A stretch of 64,000 nucleotides of DNA. Origin: Ornithinimicrobium sp. CNJ-824 (GTDB lineage Bacteria; Actinomycetota; Actinomycetes; Actinomycetales; Dermatophilaceae). The translations under genes were made by a program, and so were the position numbers. Of the stretch, positions 35,787 to 43,523 are shown piece by piece. The DNA is taken from NCBI RefSeq assembly GCF_001942405.1, contig NZ_MKKA01000002.1, positions 49,557 through 113,556 of the forward strand. Reading direction: 5' to 3'. Below the pieces are notes generated by a model, which was not told the origin of the DNA, did no database searches, and saw only the letters and a list, made by a program, of their open reading frames with translations. Position 1 is the stretch's first letter, and the number at the start of each line of letters is the position of its first letter.

Positions 35787-35823
35787 CGAAGGCCCCCGCC
35801 ACCAGTGGTGGCGAGGGCCTTCG
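35787..35823. terminator. Terminator hairpin between convergent genes
   Basis: CGAAGGCCC-C-CGCCACC pairs with GGTGGCG-A-GGGCCTTCG (one mismatch) around AGT. It lies between the LCP gene and the end of cspA and probably acts both ways. Confidence 0.8.
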
Positions 35824-35844
35824 AGAAGCTCGGTGAGCCGGGGC

Positions 35845-36048
35845 TCAGATCGGGCGGACGGCGTCCGCCTGGGGGCCCTTGGGGCTCTGGGTGACCTCGA
35901 ACTCGACGCGCTGCGCCTCCTCGAGGGACTTGTACCCGGTGCTCTCAATGGCCGAGTAGTGGACGAACACGTCGGGGCCACCGCCATCCTGTGCGATGAA
36001 GCCGAAGCCCTTTTCCGAGTTGAACCACTTCACGGTTCCCTGTGCCAT
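35845..36048 (-). CDS. cspA: Cold-shock protein
   Basis: A 67-residue single OB-fold protein that binds single-stranded RNA and melts structure at low temperature. RNP1 is KGFGFI and RNP2 is VFVHYSAI, with GTVKWFN at the start and the actinobacterial C-terminus [13 protein letters not shown]. The ATG is complementary to 36046-36048. A long upstream stretch (to about 36240) has no gene on this strand and holds an AT-richer segment with TTGACG near 36220, so a long 5' UTR as in other csp genes is likely. Confidence 0.96.
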   Translation of the reverse strand: MAQGTVKWFNSEKGFGFIAQDGGGPDVFVHYSAIESTGYKSLEEAQRVEFEVTQSPKGPQADAVRPI

Positions 36049-36328
36049 GGGATGTCTCTTTCTGCAGTACTGCCAGGTGCGGCCCCCCACCAGGTCGGCA
36101 GGGGACGGTGAGCGATGAACCCCCTAGCGACCCGGTGACCCGGGGTCGTGCGCTCAGCCGTCCTGCGCCCGCCGGAGCGGTCGTGGGCCGGTGTCCTTCA
36201 CAGCCAGAGAAATGCAACGTCAACCACCGACAACGGTAGCAGCACCGGGGACGATTGCTCGCATCGTCCACAGCGAGCCCTGGGCTCGTGGGACACTGGT
36301 CGTCCGCCGCCGGTCCGCCGGCGGTGCT
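36049..36328. other. Intergenic leader region of cspA
   Basis: About 280 bases with no credible gene. On the minus strand TTGACG (a -35-like hexamer) lies near 36216-36221 in an AT-richer patch, pointing to cspA. The patch is followed by GC-rich sequence able to fold (GACCC...GGGTC near 36130-36148). I see no other feature. Confidence 0.4.
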
Positions 36329-36411
36329 GGAGGGTTCGCATAGTGGCCGAGTGCAGGCGCCTTGAAAGCGCCCGAGGGAGACCTCCGTGGGTTCGAATCC
36401 CACACCCTCCG
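36329..36411 (+). tRNA. tRNA-Ser(TGA)
   Basis: Plus strand: acceptor GGAGGGT/ACCCTCC, D-arm TGGCCGAGTGCAGGCGC, anticodon loop CTTGAAA with anticodon TGA, long variable arm, T-arm GTGGGTTCGAATCCCAC and discriminator G. CCA is not encoded. Confidence 0.95.
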
Positions 36412-36530
36412 CCGGGAGCGCCGCGGTCCGCCGCGGGGCGGGTATGCGGTGCGGCCGCTTCGGTGTGCCATCGTCGCCGGGGGCTTGTAGGGTCGGGGGG
36501 AAAGACGTTGACCCACGGAAGGGAGTCATC

Positions 36531-36875
36531 ATGAACAAGCTGCTGCTGCTCGTCGGTGCCGGAGTCGGCTACGTGCTGGGGGCCCGCGCCGGGCGCGAGC
36601 GCTACGACCAGATCGCCGACCAGGCCAACAAGCTGTGGACCGACCCGCGCGTGCAGACCAAGGTCGAGGAGGTCAAGGAGAAGGCCCCCGAGGTCGCCCA
36701 GAAGGTCTCCGAGCAGGCCAAGTCGAAGGCCGGCGAGGCCCGGTCCAAGATGGGCGGGCACGAGAGCACCGCCACCGACGGGTCCTACGCCAACGCCACC
36801 GGGTCCTACGACCCGAACTCCGGCGTCGACGTGGACTCCACCCAGTTCGGCCCCGGCGGCGACAAGCTGCCCTGA
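36531..36875 (+). CDS. YtxH-like small membrane-anchored protein
   Basis: A 114-residue protein with an N-terminal hydrophobic segment (LLLLVGAGVGYVLGARAGRERYDQI) of the YtxH/general-stress type, a charged helix of Lys/Glu/Gln repeats (VQTKVEEVKEKAPEVAQKVSEQAKSKAGEARSKMG) resembling late-embryogenesis-like repeats, and a Ser/Gly/Asp-rich tail. The ATG follows GGAAGGGAG. Similar proteins accompany stress responses in actinobacteria and firmicutes, but function is unproved. A strong terminator follows. Confidence 0.82.
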   Translation: MNKLLLLVGAGVGYVLGARAGRERYDQIADQANKLWTDPRVQTKVEEVKEKAPEVAQKVSEQAKSKAGEARSKMGGHESTATDGSYANATGSYDPNSGVDVDSTQFGPGGDKLP

Positions 36876-36896
36876 CCGGCGCCCCACGACACGCGG

Positions 36897-36929
36897 ACGG
36901 CCCGCCCCGGATCTTCCGGGGCGGGCCGT
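36897..36929 (+). terminator. Terminator hairpin
   Basis: ACGGCCCGCCCCGG and its complement form a 14-bp stem with loop ATCTT, 22 bases after the YtxH-like stop. It also faces the end of cysE on the other strand. Confidence 0.8.
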
Positions 36930-36966
36930 TCCGTCGTGCGAGGGCGGTCGCCAGAGGCGGGGGCCC

Positions 36967-37580
36967 TCAGATCCAGAGGGCCGGCTCGTCGTAGAGCGCG
37001 TGCTGCGGGTCGACCGTGCCGTCGGTGCGACGGATCTTGGCCGGGATCCCGGTGGCCACCGCCATCGACGGGACGTCCTTGGTGACGACCGCGTTGGCCC
37101 CCACCTGTGCCCCGTGCCCCAGGACGATGTCGCCGAGCACCTTGGCCCCGGCGCCGATGGTGACGCCGTCACCCAGGGTCGGGTGCCGCTTGACCGCCTC
37201 CATGGACCGGCCGCCGAGGGTGACGCCGTGGTAGAGCATGACGTCGTCCCCCACCTCGGCGGTCTCCCCCACGACCACGCCCATGCCGTGGTCGATGAAG
37301 AAGCGTCGCCCGATCCGGGCGCGGGATGGATCTCCACCCCGGTGGCCGCCCGGGCCGCCTGCGACAGCAGGCGCGCCGGCAGCCTCGAGCCCGAGGTCCA
37401 CAGCGCGTGCGAGACCCGGTGGGTCCAGACGGCGTGCAGCCCCGGGGAGGCCAGGGCCATCTCCAGCCGCGAGTCGGTGGCCGGGTCGCGGGCGACCGCG
37501 GAGTCCAGGTCCTCGCGGACGTGCGTGACGAGGTCGCCGGCCGCGCGGGCCAGCGCACCCAGGGTGGAACGGATCGGCAT
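36967..37580 (-). CDS. cysE: Serine O-acetyltransferase, frameshifted in this copy
   Basis: CysE makes O-acetylserine from serine and acetyl-CoA for cysteine synthesis. With one base restored at 37318-37326 the product is 204 residues, the length of the short EpsC-like class. Before the break: [23 protein letters not shown] and [13 protein letters not shown]; after it: [35 protein letters not shown] (left-handed beta-helix with catalytic His) and [30 protein letters not shown]. It ends with the short C-terminal tail that normally inserts in CysK. The start overlaps the cysK stop as ATGA, so the two are co-translated. The break (GGCGCC lost one C) is probably a sequencing error. Confidence 0.93.
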
Positions 37581-38515
37581 CAGTCGCGCAACCCCTCGAA
37601 GAGGACGGTGGACAGGTAGCGCTCGCCGAAGGAGGGGATGATCACCACGATCGTCTTCCCGGCGCTCTCCGGACGGCGGGCCACCTCCAGGGCGGCCCAC
37701 ACGTTGGCCCCGGAGGAGATGCCGGCCAGGATGCCCTCCTGGGTGGCCAGCGCCCGGGCGGTGGTGAGGGCGTCGTCCAGCTCGACGTCGACGACCTCGT
37801 CGTAGAGCTCGGTGTCGAGGATCTCGGGCACGAAGTTGGCCCCCAGCCCCTGGATCTTGTGGGGACCGGGCTGGCCGCCGGACAGGACCGGGCTGGCGGC
37901 CGGCTCGACGACGACCAGCCGCACGTCGGGCTTCTGCTCCCGCAGGTAGCGCCCGGCGCCGGTGATCGTGCCCCCCGTGCCGACGCCGGCGACGAAGACG
38001 TCGACCTCGCCGTCGGTGTCGTCCCAGACCTCCGGGCCGGTGGTCTCGTAGTGCACCTTGACGTTGGCGGGGTTGGCGAACTGGCGGGCCCGGACGGCGC
38101 CGCGCTCGGCGGCGATCTCCTCGGCCCTGGCCACGGCACCCTTCATCCCCTCGGCCCCCGGGGTGAGGATGAGCTCGGCGCCGTAGGCGCGCAGGAGCGC
38201 CCGCCGCTCCAGGGACATGGTGTCCGGCATGGCCAGGCACACCTTGTAGCCCCGGGCCGCGCCGACCATCGCCAGGGCGATGCCGGTGTTGCCGGAGGTG
38301 CCCTCCACGATCGTGCCGCCGGGCTGCAGCTCGCCGGACTCGACGGCCGCGTCGATGATGGAGGCACCGATGCGGTCCTTGACCGAGGCGGCCGGGTTCT
38401 GCGACTCGAGCTTGGCCAGCACCCGGGCACCGTCGGCGATGCCGTCGGTGAGCCGGTTGAGGCGCACCAGGGGGGTGTGGCCGATGACCTGGGTGACGTC
38501 GTCGAAGACGGGCAC
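37580..38515 (-). CDS. cysK: O-acetylserine sulfhydrylase (cysteine synthase)
   Basis: CysK makes cysteine from O-acetylserine and sulfide. The 311-residue fold-type II PLP enzyme shows [12 protein letters not shown], the Schiff-base lysine in [15 protein letters not shown] near residue 46, the substrate loop [13 protein letters not shown], the phosphate loop [13 protein letters not shown] near 178, and [15 protein letters not shown]. First gene of the cysK-cysE operon. The 160 bases upstream include an AT-rich patch (TTATACATCACGCAATCC region) that likely holds the promoter and perhaps a sulfur-responsive operator. Confidence 0.97.
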   Translation of the reverse strand: MPVFDDVTQVIGHTPLVRLNRLTDGIADGARVLAKLESQNPAASVKDRIGASIIDAAVESGELQPGGTIVEGTSGNTGIALAMVGAARGYKVCLAMPDTMSLERRALLRAYGAELILTPGAEGMKGAVARAEEIAAERGAVRARQFANPANVKVHYETTGPEVWDDTDGEVDVFVAGVGTGGTITGAGRYLREQKPDVRLVVVEPAASPVLSGGQPGPHKIQGLGANFVPEILDTELYDEVVDVELDDALTTARALATQEGILAGISSGANVWAALEVARRPESAGKTIVVIIPSFGERYLSTVLFEGLRD

Positions 38516-38544
38516 GAGGGGACCTTTCGTCGAGGGGATGGCGA

Positions 38545-38592
38545 AATCTTCCAGCAGTTATACATCACGCAATCCGGAGTTATTCCATCGTG
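38545..38592 (-). promoter_or_regulatory. Putative cysK promoter region
   Basis: An AT-rich patch unusual for this genome, 30 to 77 bases upstream of the cysK start. On the minus strand TATAAC resembles a -10 hexamer. No good -35 is seen at 17 bases, which would fit an activated or alternative-sigma promoter. Confidence 0.35.
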
Positions 38593-38677
38593 GCACGGTC
38601 CCCCGGCCGGGGGCCGCCGGGCCCTCGGCGCGCCGAGCCCCCGTCGGTCCGTCCGCCCCGACGGCTACCCTGCACCC

Positions 38678-41188
38678 ATGGACGTCAGCACGCTGCAGGT
38701 CTTCGCCATCGTCGTCGCAGGCCTGGTCACGCTGGCCGCCGTCGCCCTCTTCGCGCGGACGATCGTCGGCTTCGTGGCCAAGTTCCGGCTCGGCCGGCCC
38801 GAGGAGCGCACCGACGAGCCGGGGACGAGGACGCTGACGCTCCTGCGCGAGTTCCTCGGGCACACCCGGATGGCCCGCAAACCGCTCGTCGCCGTGGCGC
38901 ACTGGGGCGTCATGCTCGGGTTTCTCCTGCTGACCACGACCCTGGCCACCGCCTACGGCCAGCTGTTCGACCCCTCCTTCGCGCTCCCCCTCATCGGGCA
39001 CTGGCCGCCCTACATCTGGCTGGCCGAGCTGTTCGGGTGGTTCACGATCCTGGGCATCGTCGCGCTCATCGTCGTCCGGCAGCGCCAGCACCCGCGCTCC
39101 CTGGAGCGGCGCAGCCGGTTCTGGGGGTCCACCTTCTGGCAGGCCTACGTCGTGGAGTTCGTCATCCTCGGGGTGGGCCTGTGCATCGTCGCGCTGCGCG
39201 GGCTGGAGTATGCCCTCGGCCGGGCCACCGGTGCCAGCTGGGCCGACCTCGTCCACTTCCCGACGACCGGCTGGCTGGGCCGGTTCTTCGAGGGCATGTC
39301 GGTCCAGGCCCTGGAGAGCACGATCGTCGCGGTCGCCCTGCTGAAGATCCTCATCTCGATGGGGTGGATGATCACCGTCGCCGTCACCCCGACGATGGGC
39401 GTGGCCTGGCACCGCTTCCTGGCCTTCGTCAACATCTGGTTCAAGCGGCACGCGGACGGCCGGACCAGCCTCGGCGAGCTGCAGCCGATCGCCGTCAACG
39501 GCCGGCCGGTGGACTTCGAGGACATCGAGGAGCTGGACGAGGACGCCGCCCTCGGCGTCGGCAAGGTCGAGGACTTCACCTGGAAGGGCCTGCTCGACTT
39601 CTCCACCTGCACCGAGTGCGGCCGCTGCCAGGAGCAGTGCCCGGCCTGGCACACCGACAAGCCGCTCTCGCCCAAGATGCTCGTGGTCAACCTGCGCAAC
39701 CACCACCACGCCAAGGCCCCGTGGCTGCTCGCCGACAGCGAGCACCGGGACGCGGCGATGAAGGCCTTCGAGGCCCTCGGCGACGGGGAGCGTCCCGAGC
39801 AGCTGCACGGCATCCCCACCACCGCCGTGGCGGAGGCCGCCCGCCCGCTCGTGGGCGAGACCGTCGGCGACCCGACCGTCCCCGACGGCGGCGGCGTCAT
39901 CGACCCCGAGGTGCTCTGGTCCTGCACCACCTGCGGCGCCTGCGTCGAGCAGTGCCCCGTCGACATCGAGCACGTCGACTCGATCGTCGACATGCGCCGC
40001 TACCAGAACCTCATCGAGTCCGCCTTCCCCAACGAGCTCGGCGGGCTGTTCAAGAACCTGGAGAACAAGGGCAACCCGTGGGGGATGAACGCCCGGCTGC
40101 GGATGGACTGGGCCAAGGACCTGCCGTTCGAGGTCCCGATGGCCGGGGCCGACGTCGAGGACCTCTCCGCCGTCGACTACCTCTTCTGGGTCGGGTGCGC
40201 CGGCGCCTTCGAGGACCGCGCCAAGAAGACGACCCGCGCCGTGGCCGAGCTGCTGCACACCGCGGGGGTGTCCTTCGCGGTCCTCGGCGACGGCGAGACC
40301 TGCACCGGCGACCCCGCCCGGCGGGCCGGCAACGAGTTCCTCTTCCAGATGCTGGCGATGCAGAACGTCGAGGTCCTCAAGGAGGTCAACGCCACGAAGA
40401 TCGTGGTGACCTGCGCCCACTGCTTCAACACCATCAAGAACGAGTACCCCCAGGTCGGCGGCCAGTTCGAGGTCGTCCACCACACGCAGCTGCTCAACCG
40501 CCTCGTCCGGGAGAAGCGCCTGACCCCGGTCTCCCGGCCGGACCAGGCCGACACCGCCGGCGTGGCCTCCACGGCCTCGTCGGTGACCTACCACGACCCG
40601 TGCTACCTGGGCCGGCACAACCAGGTCTACGCCCCGCCCCGCGAGCTCCTGGGCGCCCTGCCCGGCGTGGAGATGCGGGAGATGCCCCGCCACGGGGAGA
40701 AGTCGTTCTGCTGCGGCGCCGGTGGCGCACGCATGTGGATGGAGGAGAAGCTCGGCACCCGGATCAACCTCAACCGCACCGAGGAGGCGCTGGCCACCGG
40801 TGCCGACCGGATCGCCATCGGCTGTCCGTTCTGCCGCGTCATGCTCTCCGACGGCCTGACCCAGAAGCAGTCCGAGGGCGCCCGCGAGGAGGTCGAGGTC
40901 GTCGACGTGGCCCAGATGCTGCTGGCCGCCGTGCGCCGCGCGGAGGAGCCCGGCACGGAGGAGCCCGTCGCCGAGGAGCCCGCGGCCGACGCGCCCGCCG
41001 ACACGCAGGCGCCCGGGGACGGGGCCCCGGTGGCCGAGCAGGCCCAGGCCGAGGACGACGCCCTCCAGGAAGGGGTGGCGCCGACGCAGGACGAGGCGGT
41101 CGAGGCGACCGACGGCCCGGAGTCGGCGGTCGAGCGTCCCTCGGACTCCTCCCCGACGGCCGACACCGACGGGACGCCGGAGCGCTGA
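38678..41188 (+). CDS. etfD: EtfD-type membrane iron-sulfur oxidoreductase
   Basis: An 836-residue fusion matching mycobacterial EtfD (Rv0338c type), which takes electrons from electron-transfer flavoprotein during fatty-acid oxidation and passes them to menaquinone. Residues 1-260 hold about six membrane helices of the NarI/HdrE-like heme b kind. Two 4Fe-4S motifs follow: CTECGRCQEQCP from residue 311 and CTTCGACVEQCP from 416. Then come two CCG domains: WVGCAG, CAHCFN, DPCYLGRHN, CCGAGG and GCPFC, as in HdrB/D subunits. The last 90 residues are an Ala/Glu/Asp-rich tail. It stands alone, but acyl-CoA synthetase and dehydrogenase genes in the window fit the same pathway. Confidence 0.88.
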   Translation: MDVSTLQVFAIVVAGLVTLAAVALFARTIVGFVAKFRLGRPEERTDEPGTRTLTLLREFLGHTRMARKPLVAVAHWGVMLGFLLLTTTLATAYGQLFDPSFALPLIGHWPPYIWLAELFGWFTILGIVALIVVRQRQHPRSLERRSRFWGSTFWQAYVVEFVILGVGLCIVALRGLEYALGRATGASWADLVHFPTTGWLGRFFEGMSVQALESTIVAVALLKILISMGWMITVAVTPTMGVAWHRFLAFVNIWFKRHADGRTSLGELQPIAVNGRPVDFEDIEELDEDAALGVGKVEDFTWKGLLDFSTCTECGRCQEQCPAWHTDKPLSPKMLVVNLRNHHHAKAPWLLADSEHRDAAMKAFEALGDGERPEQLHGIPTTAVAEAARPLVGETVGDPTVPDGGGVIDPEVLWSCTTCGACVEQCPVDIEHVDSIVDMRRYQNLIESAFPNELGGLFKNLENKGNPWGMNARLRMDWAKDLPFEVPMAGADVEDLSAVDYLFWVGCAGAFEDRAKKTTRAVAELLHTAGVSFAVLGDGETCTGDPARRAGNEFLFQMLAMQNVEVLKEVNATKIVVTCAHCFNTIKNEYPQVGGQFEVVHHTQLLNRLVREKRLTPVSRPDQADTAGVASTASSVTYHDPCYLGRHNQVYAPPRELLGALPGVEMREMPRHGEKSFCCGAGGARMWMEEKLGTRINLNRTEEALATGADRIAIGCPFCRVMLSDGLTQKQSEGAREEVEVVDVAQMLLAAVRRAEEPGTEEPVAEEPAADAPADTQAPGDGAPVAEQAQAEDDALQEGVAPTQDEAVEATDGPESAVERPSDSSPTADTDGTPER

Positions 41189-41209
41189 GCGGCCCGGTCG
41201 GGGCGCGCG

Positions 41210-41791
41210 TCAGCTGACGATGCGGGTGCGGTGGAAGCCCGACCAGGACCGGCTGGCGGTCGGACCGCGCTGCCCCTGGTAGTGGCTGCCCCGCACGTCC
41301 GAGCCGTACGGGTGCTCCGCCGGGGAGCTGAGCTGGAAGAAGCACAGCTGCCCGATCTTCATGCCCGGGTGCAGCACGATCGGCAGGGTCGCCACGTTGG
41401 ACAGCTCGAGCGTCACGTGCCCGGTGAACCCGGGGTCGACGAAGCCGGCGGTCGCGTGCGTGAGCAGCCCCAGCCGGCCGAGGGAGCTCTTGCCCTCGAC
41501 CCGGGCCGCGACGTCGTCGGGCAGGCTCACCTGCTCGTAGGTGGAGCCCAGCACGAACTCCCCCGGGTGGAGCACGAACGACTCCTCCGGCTCCACCTCC
41601 ACGAGACGGGTCAGGTCGGGCTGGTCCTGGGCGGGGTCGATGACCGGGTACTTGTGGTTGTCGAACAGCCGGAAGAACCGGTCCAGCCGCACGTCCACGC
41701 TGGAGGGCTGGACCATCGCCGGGTCCCAGGGGTCGAGCACGACCCTGCCGGCGTCGATCTGGGCGCGGATGTCGCGGTCGGAGAGCAGCAC
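41210..41791 (-). CDS. dcd: dCTP deaminase (probably bifunctional, dUMP-forming)
   Basis: A 193-residue trimeric enzyme of nucleotide metabolism. Visible are [36 protein letters not shown], the catalytic segment [38 protein letters not shown] near residues 108-140 (Glu of VDPGF-type region and Arg/Ser phosphate ligands) and [11 protein letters not shown] at the C-terminus. In mycobacteria this family both deaminates dCTP and hydrolyses dUTP to dUMP. Bifunctionality here is inferred from relatedness. It is convergent with etfD. Confidence 0.93.
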   Translation of the reverse strand: MLLSDRDIRAQIDAGRVVLDPWDPAMVQPSSVDVRLDRFFRLFDNHKYPVIDPAQDQPDLTRLVEVEPEESFVLHPGEFVLGSTYEQVSLPDDVAARVEGKSSLGRLGLLTHATAGFVDPGFTGHVTLELSNVATLPIVLHPGMKIGQLCFFQLSSPAEHPYGSDVRGSHYQGQRGPTASRSWSGFHRTRIVS

Positions 41792-41901
41792 GCAGCCACT
41801 GTAGTGGGCGTCCGGGAGGCCCGGGACGGCCGGGTTTCCGGGCGAGTGCGCAGGTGGGGTATGCTCTCTACCCGACCCGGGAGACCTCGGGTCGAGCCGG
41901 T

Positions 41902-41975
41902 GCGGGCGTAGTTCAATGGTAGAACATCAGCTTCCCAAGCTGAATACGCGAGTTCGATTCTCGTCGCCCGCTCCA
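41902..41975 (+). tRNA. tRNA-Gly(CCC) with encoded CCA
   Basis: Acceptor GCGGGCG/CGCCCGC, D-arm GTTCAATGGTAGAAC, anticodon stem-loop TCAGCTTCCCAAGCTGA with anticodon CCC, T-arm GCGAGTTCGATTCTCGT, discriminator T and an encoded CCA at 41973-41975. Confidence 0.95.
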
Positions 41976-41977
41976 GC

Positions 41978-42014
41978 GCAGAAGGCCCCGCCGACCACCG
42001 GCGGGGCCTTCTGC
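41978..42014. terminator. Terminator after tRNA-Gly
   Basis: GCAGAAGGCCCCGCCG and its exact complement form a 16-bp stem with loop ACCAC, starting three bases after the tRNA CCA. The arm start GCAGAAG is shared with the hairpin at 33814. Confidence 0.88.
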
Positions 42015-42103
42015 CGTTCCGGTCGGGTCGCACCAGGCTCTTCCCCCGGCCGCCCCTCCTGCGGCACAGTGGAGGGAGGTGACCCCGCCGTCGAGGAGGA
42101 CCA

Positions 42104-42565
42104 GTGAGCCGGCAGATCCAGGTGACCTTCGGCGCCCACGACCCCAGGACGCTGTCCGTGTTCTGGCGGGACGTGCTGGGCTACGTCCATCCCCCGCCCC
42201 CGGGCGTCGACCTGCCCGCGGGCGCCGACCCGTTGGCCGCCTGGGACGACTTCCTGGAGCAGGCGGGGGTGCCCGAGGACCAGCGCAACAGCGCCTCGGC
42301 CCTCGAGGACCCCGACGGGTCGGGGCCGCACCTGTACTTCCAGCAGGTGCCCGAGGACAAGGTCGCCAAGAACCGCCTCCACCTGGACGTGCGCGCCGCT
42401 CCCGGGCAGGAGGGTCAGGAGCGGATGGCCACGCTCGAGGCCGAGTGCGAGCGTCTGGTCGCCCTCGGCGCGCGCCGGCTGCAGCGGTTCGAGCCGGACC
42501 CGCCCATGACCCACGGGTTCATCGTCATGGCCGACCCCGAGGGCAACGAGTTCTGCCTGGACTGA
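42104..42565 (+). CDS. VOC-family (glyoxalase-like) protein
   Basis: A 153-residue protein of the vicinal oxygen chelate fold in the glyoxalase-like group (PF18029 style): VTFGAHDPRTLSVFWRDVLGY at the start, PHLYFQQVPEDKVAKNRLHLDVRA in the middle, and FIVMADPEGNEFCLD at the end. Metal-site residues (His and Glu) are present in the usual places but the substrate is unknown. GTG start with GGAGG site. A second VOC gene follows after 63 bases. Confidence 0.85.
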   Translation: MSRQIQVTFGAHDPRTLSVFWRDVLGYVHPPPPGVDLPAGADPLAAWDDFLEQAGVPEDQRNSASALEDPDGSGPHLYFQQVPEDKVAKNRLHLDVRAAPGQEGQERMATLEAECERLVALGARRLQRFEPDPPMTHGFIVMADPEGNEFCLD

Positions 42566-42628
42566 CCCCCGGCGGCCGGCCCCCCGGTCGCACCCACGTC
42601 ACACCCGTCTCACCGCAGGAGAGGTCCC

Positions 42629-42994
42629 ATGGCACACGGAGACATCACGCACATCGACATCCCGGTCTCGGACACCGGACGGGCGACCGACTTCTACCGC
42701 GCCCTGTTCGGGTGGCAGATCGCCGAGGTCCCCGGCTTCGATGGCTACCCGATGTGGCAGGCCCCCAACGAGATCAGCGGCGGCGGGCTGGCCCCGCGCA
42801 GCGAGGACTTCAGCCAGCCGCGCTCCTACGTCGAGGTCGACTCCATCGAGGACACCCTGCGGACCGTGCAGGAGCGGGGCGGCCGGGTCGTCATGGACCG
42901 CAGCCCGATCAGCGAGACCAGCTGGTGGGCGATCTTCGAGGACCCCGACGGCAACCAGGTCGGCCTCTACGAGGGCACGACGAGCACCGGCTGA
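42629..42994 (+). CDS. VOC-family protein (single bleomycin-resistance/dioxygenase-like domain pair)
   Basis: A 121-residue VOC protein: GDITHIDIPVSDTGRATDFYRALFGWQIAEVPGFDGYPMW at the start, YVEVDSIEDTLRTVQERGGRVVMDRSPI, then WWAIFEDPDGNQVGLYEG at the end. This is the common YP_ 'lactoylglutathione lyase-like' small group, whose substrates are mostly unknown. ATG follows AGGAGAGG. Probably co-transcribed with the upstream VOC gene, though the two belong to different subgroups. Confidence 0.86.
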   Translation: MAHGDITHIDIPVSDTGRATDFYRALFGWQIAEVPGFDGYPMWQAPNEISGGGLAPRSEDFSQPRSYVEVDSIEDTLRTVQERGGRVVMDRSPISETSWWAIFEDPDGNQVGLYEGTTSTG

Positions 42995-43014
42995 CCGGCC
43001 CGCTCACCCGCCCC

Positions 43015-43428
43015 TCAGCCGGGCGCGTCCGCCCGGCCGGACAGCTCCGCGTCGTCGATGCCGTCGGCGTGCTGGCGCACCCAGGCGGCGTACTCCCCCA
43101 GCGCCTGGGTGATCGGCACGGCGACGACCTCGGGCACCTCGTAGCCGTGCAGCGCGCGGACCGCCCGCGCCAGCGCCGGGAAGGACACGGCGGTCGTCTT
43201 GGCCAGCAGCAGCCACTCCTCGCTGCGGTGCACCTCGCCCTCCCACGTGTAGACCGAGGTCATCGGCCCGAGCACCTGGACGCAGGCCGCCAGCTGGCGG
43301 GCGACGAGGTCGCTGGCGATGCGCTGCGCCGTGTCCGTGTCGGGCACGCTGACGTGGGCCTCGACCAGGGCGGGCAGCTCCTGGGCGGTCGCGTCGTCCG
43401 GGCCGGCGGTGGCAGCGGTGTCGGTCAT
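43015..43428 (-). CDS. cutA: CutA divalent-cation tolerance protein family
   Basis: CutA1 proteins are small trimeric, PII-like proteins linked to copper tolerance by genetics in E. coli. The biochemical role is uncertain. The 137-residue product has an N-terminal tail of about 25 residues, then VEAHVSVPDTDTAQRIASDLVARQLAACVQVLGPMTSVYTWEGEVHRSEEWLLLAKTT, with the conserved ACV and YxWxG motifs, and YEVPEVVAVPI near the end. It is convergent with the VOC gene and divergent from the acyl-CoA synthetase. Confidence 0.93.
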   Translation of the reverse strand: MTDTAATAGPDDATAQELPALVEAHVSVPDTDTAQRIASDLVARQLAACVQVLGPMTSVYTWEGEVHRSEEWLLLAKTTAVSFPALARAVRALHGYEVPEVVAVPITQALGEYAAWVRQHADGIDDAELSGRADAPG

Positions 43429-43523
43429 GCGTCGAGTATGCCGTGCCGACCTCCTCCACGCCGCAGGCAGGAGGCCACGGCCCCGGGTGGAGCGGGTGCC
43501 CCCGGCGGGGGCAGGATGGCCCC

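Noticed and set aside
2190..37322. Reading the broken genes as true pseudogenes or programmed frameshifts
   Set aside because: Breaks occur at many unrelated genes, in G/C runs, with otherwise intact motifs and no recoding signals. Sequencing error is simpler.
38558..40693. A 711-codon frame antisense to etfD
   Set aside because: Shadow frame; the plus strand carries the Fe-S motifs.
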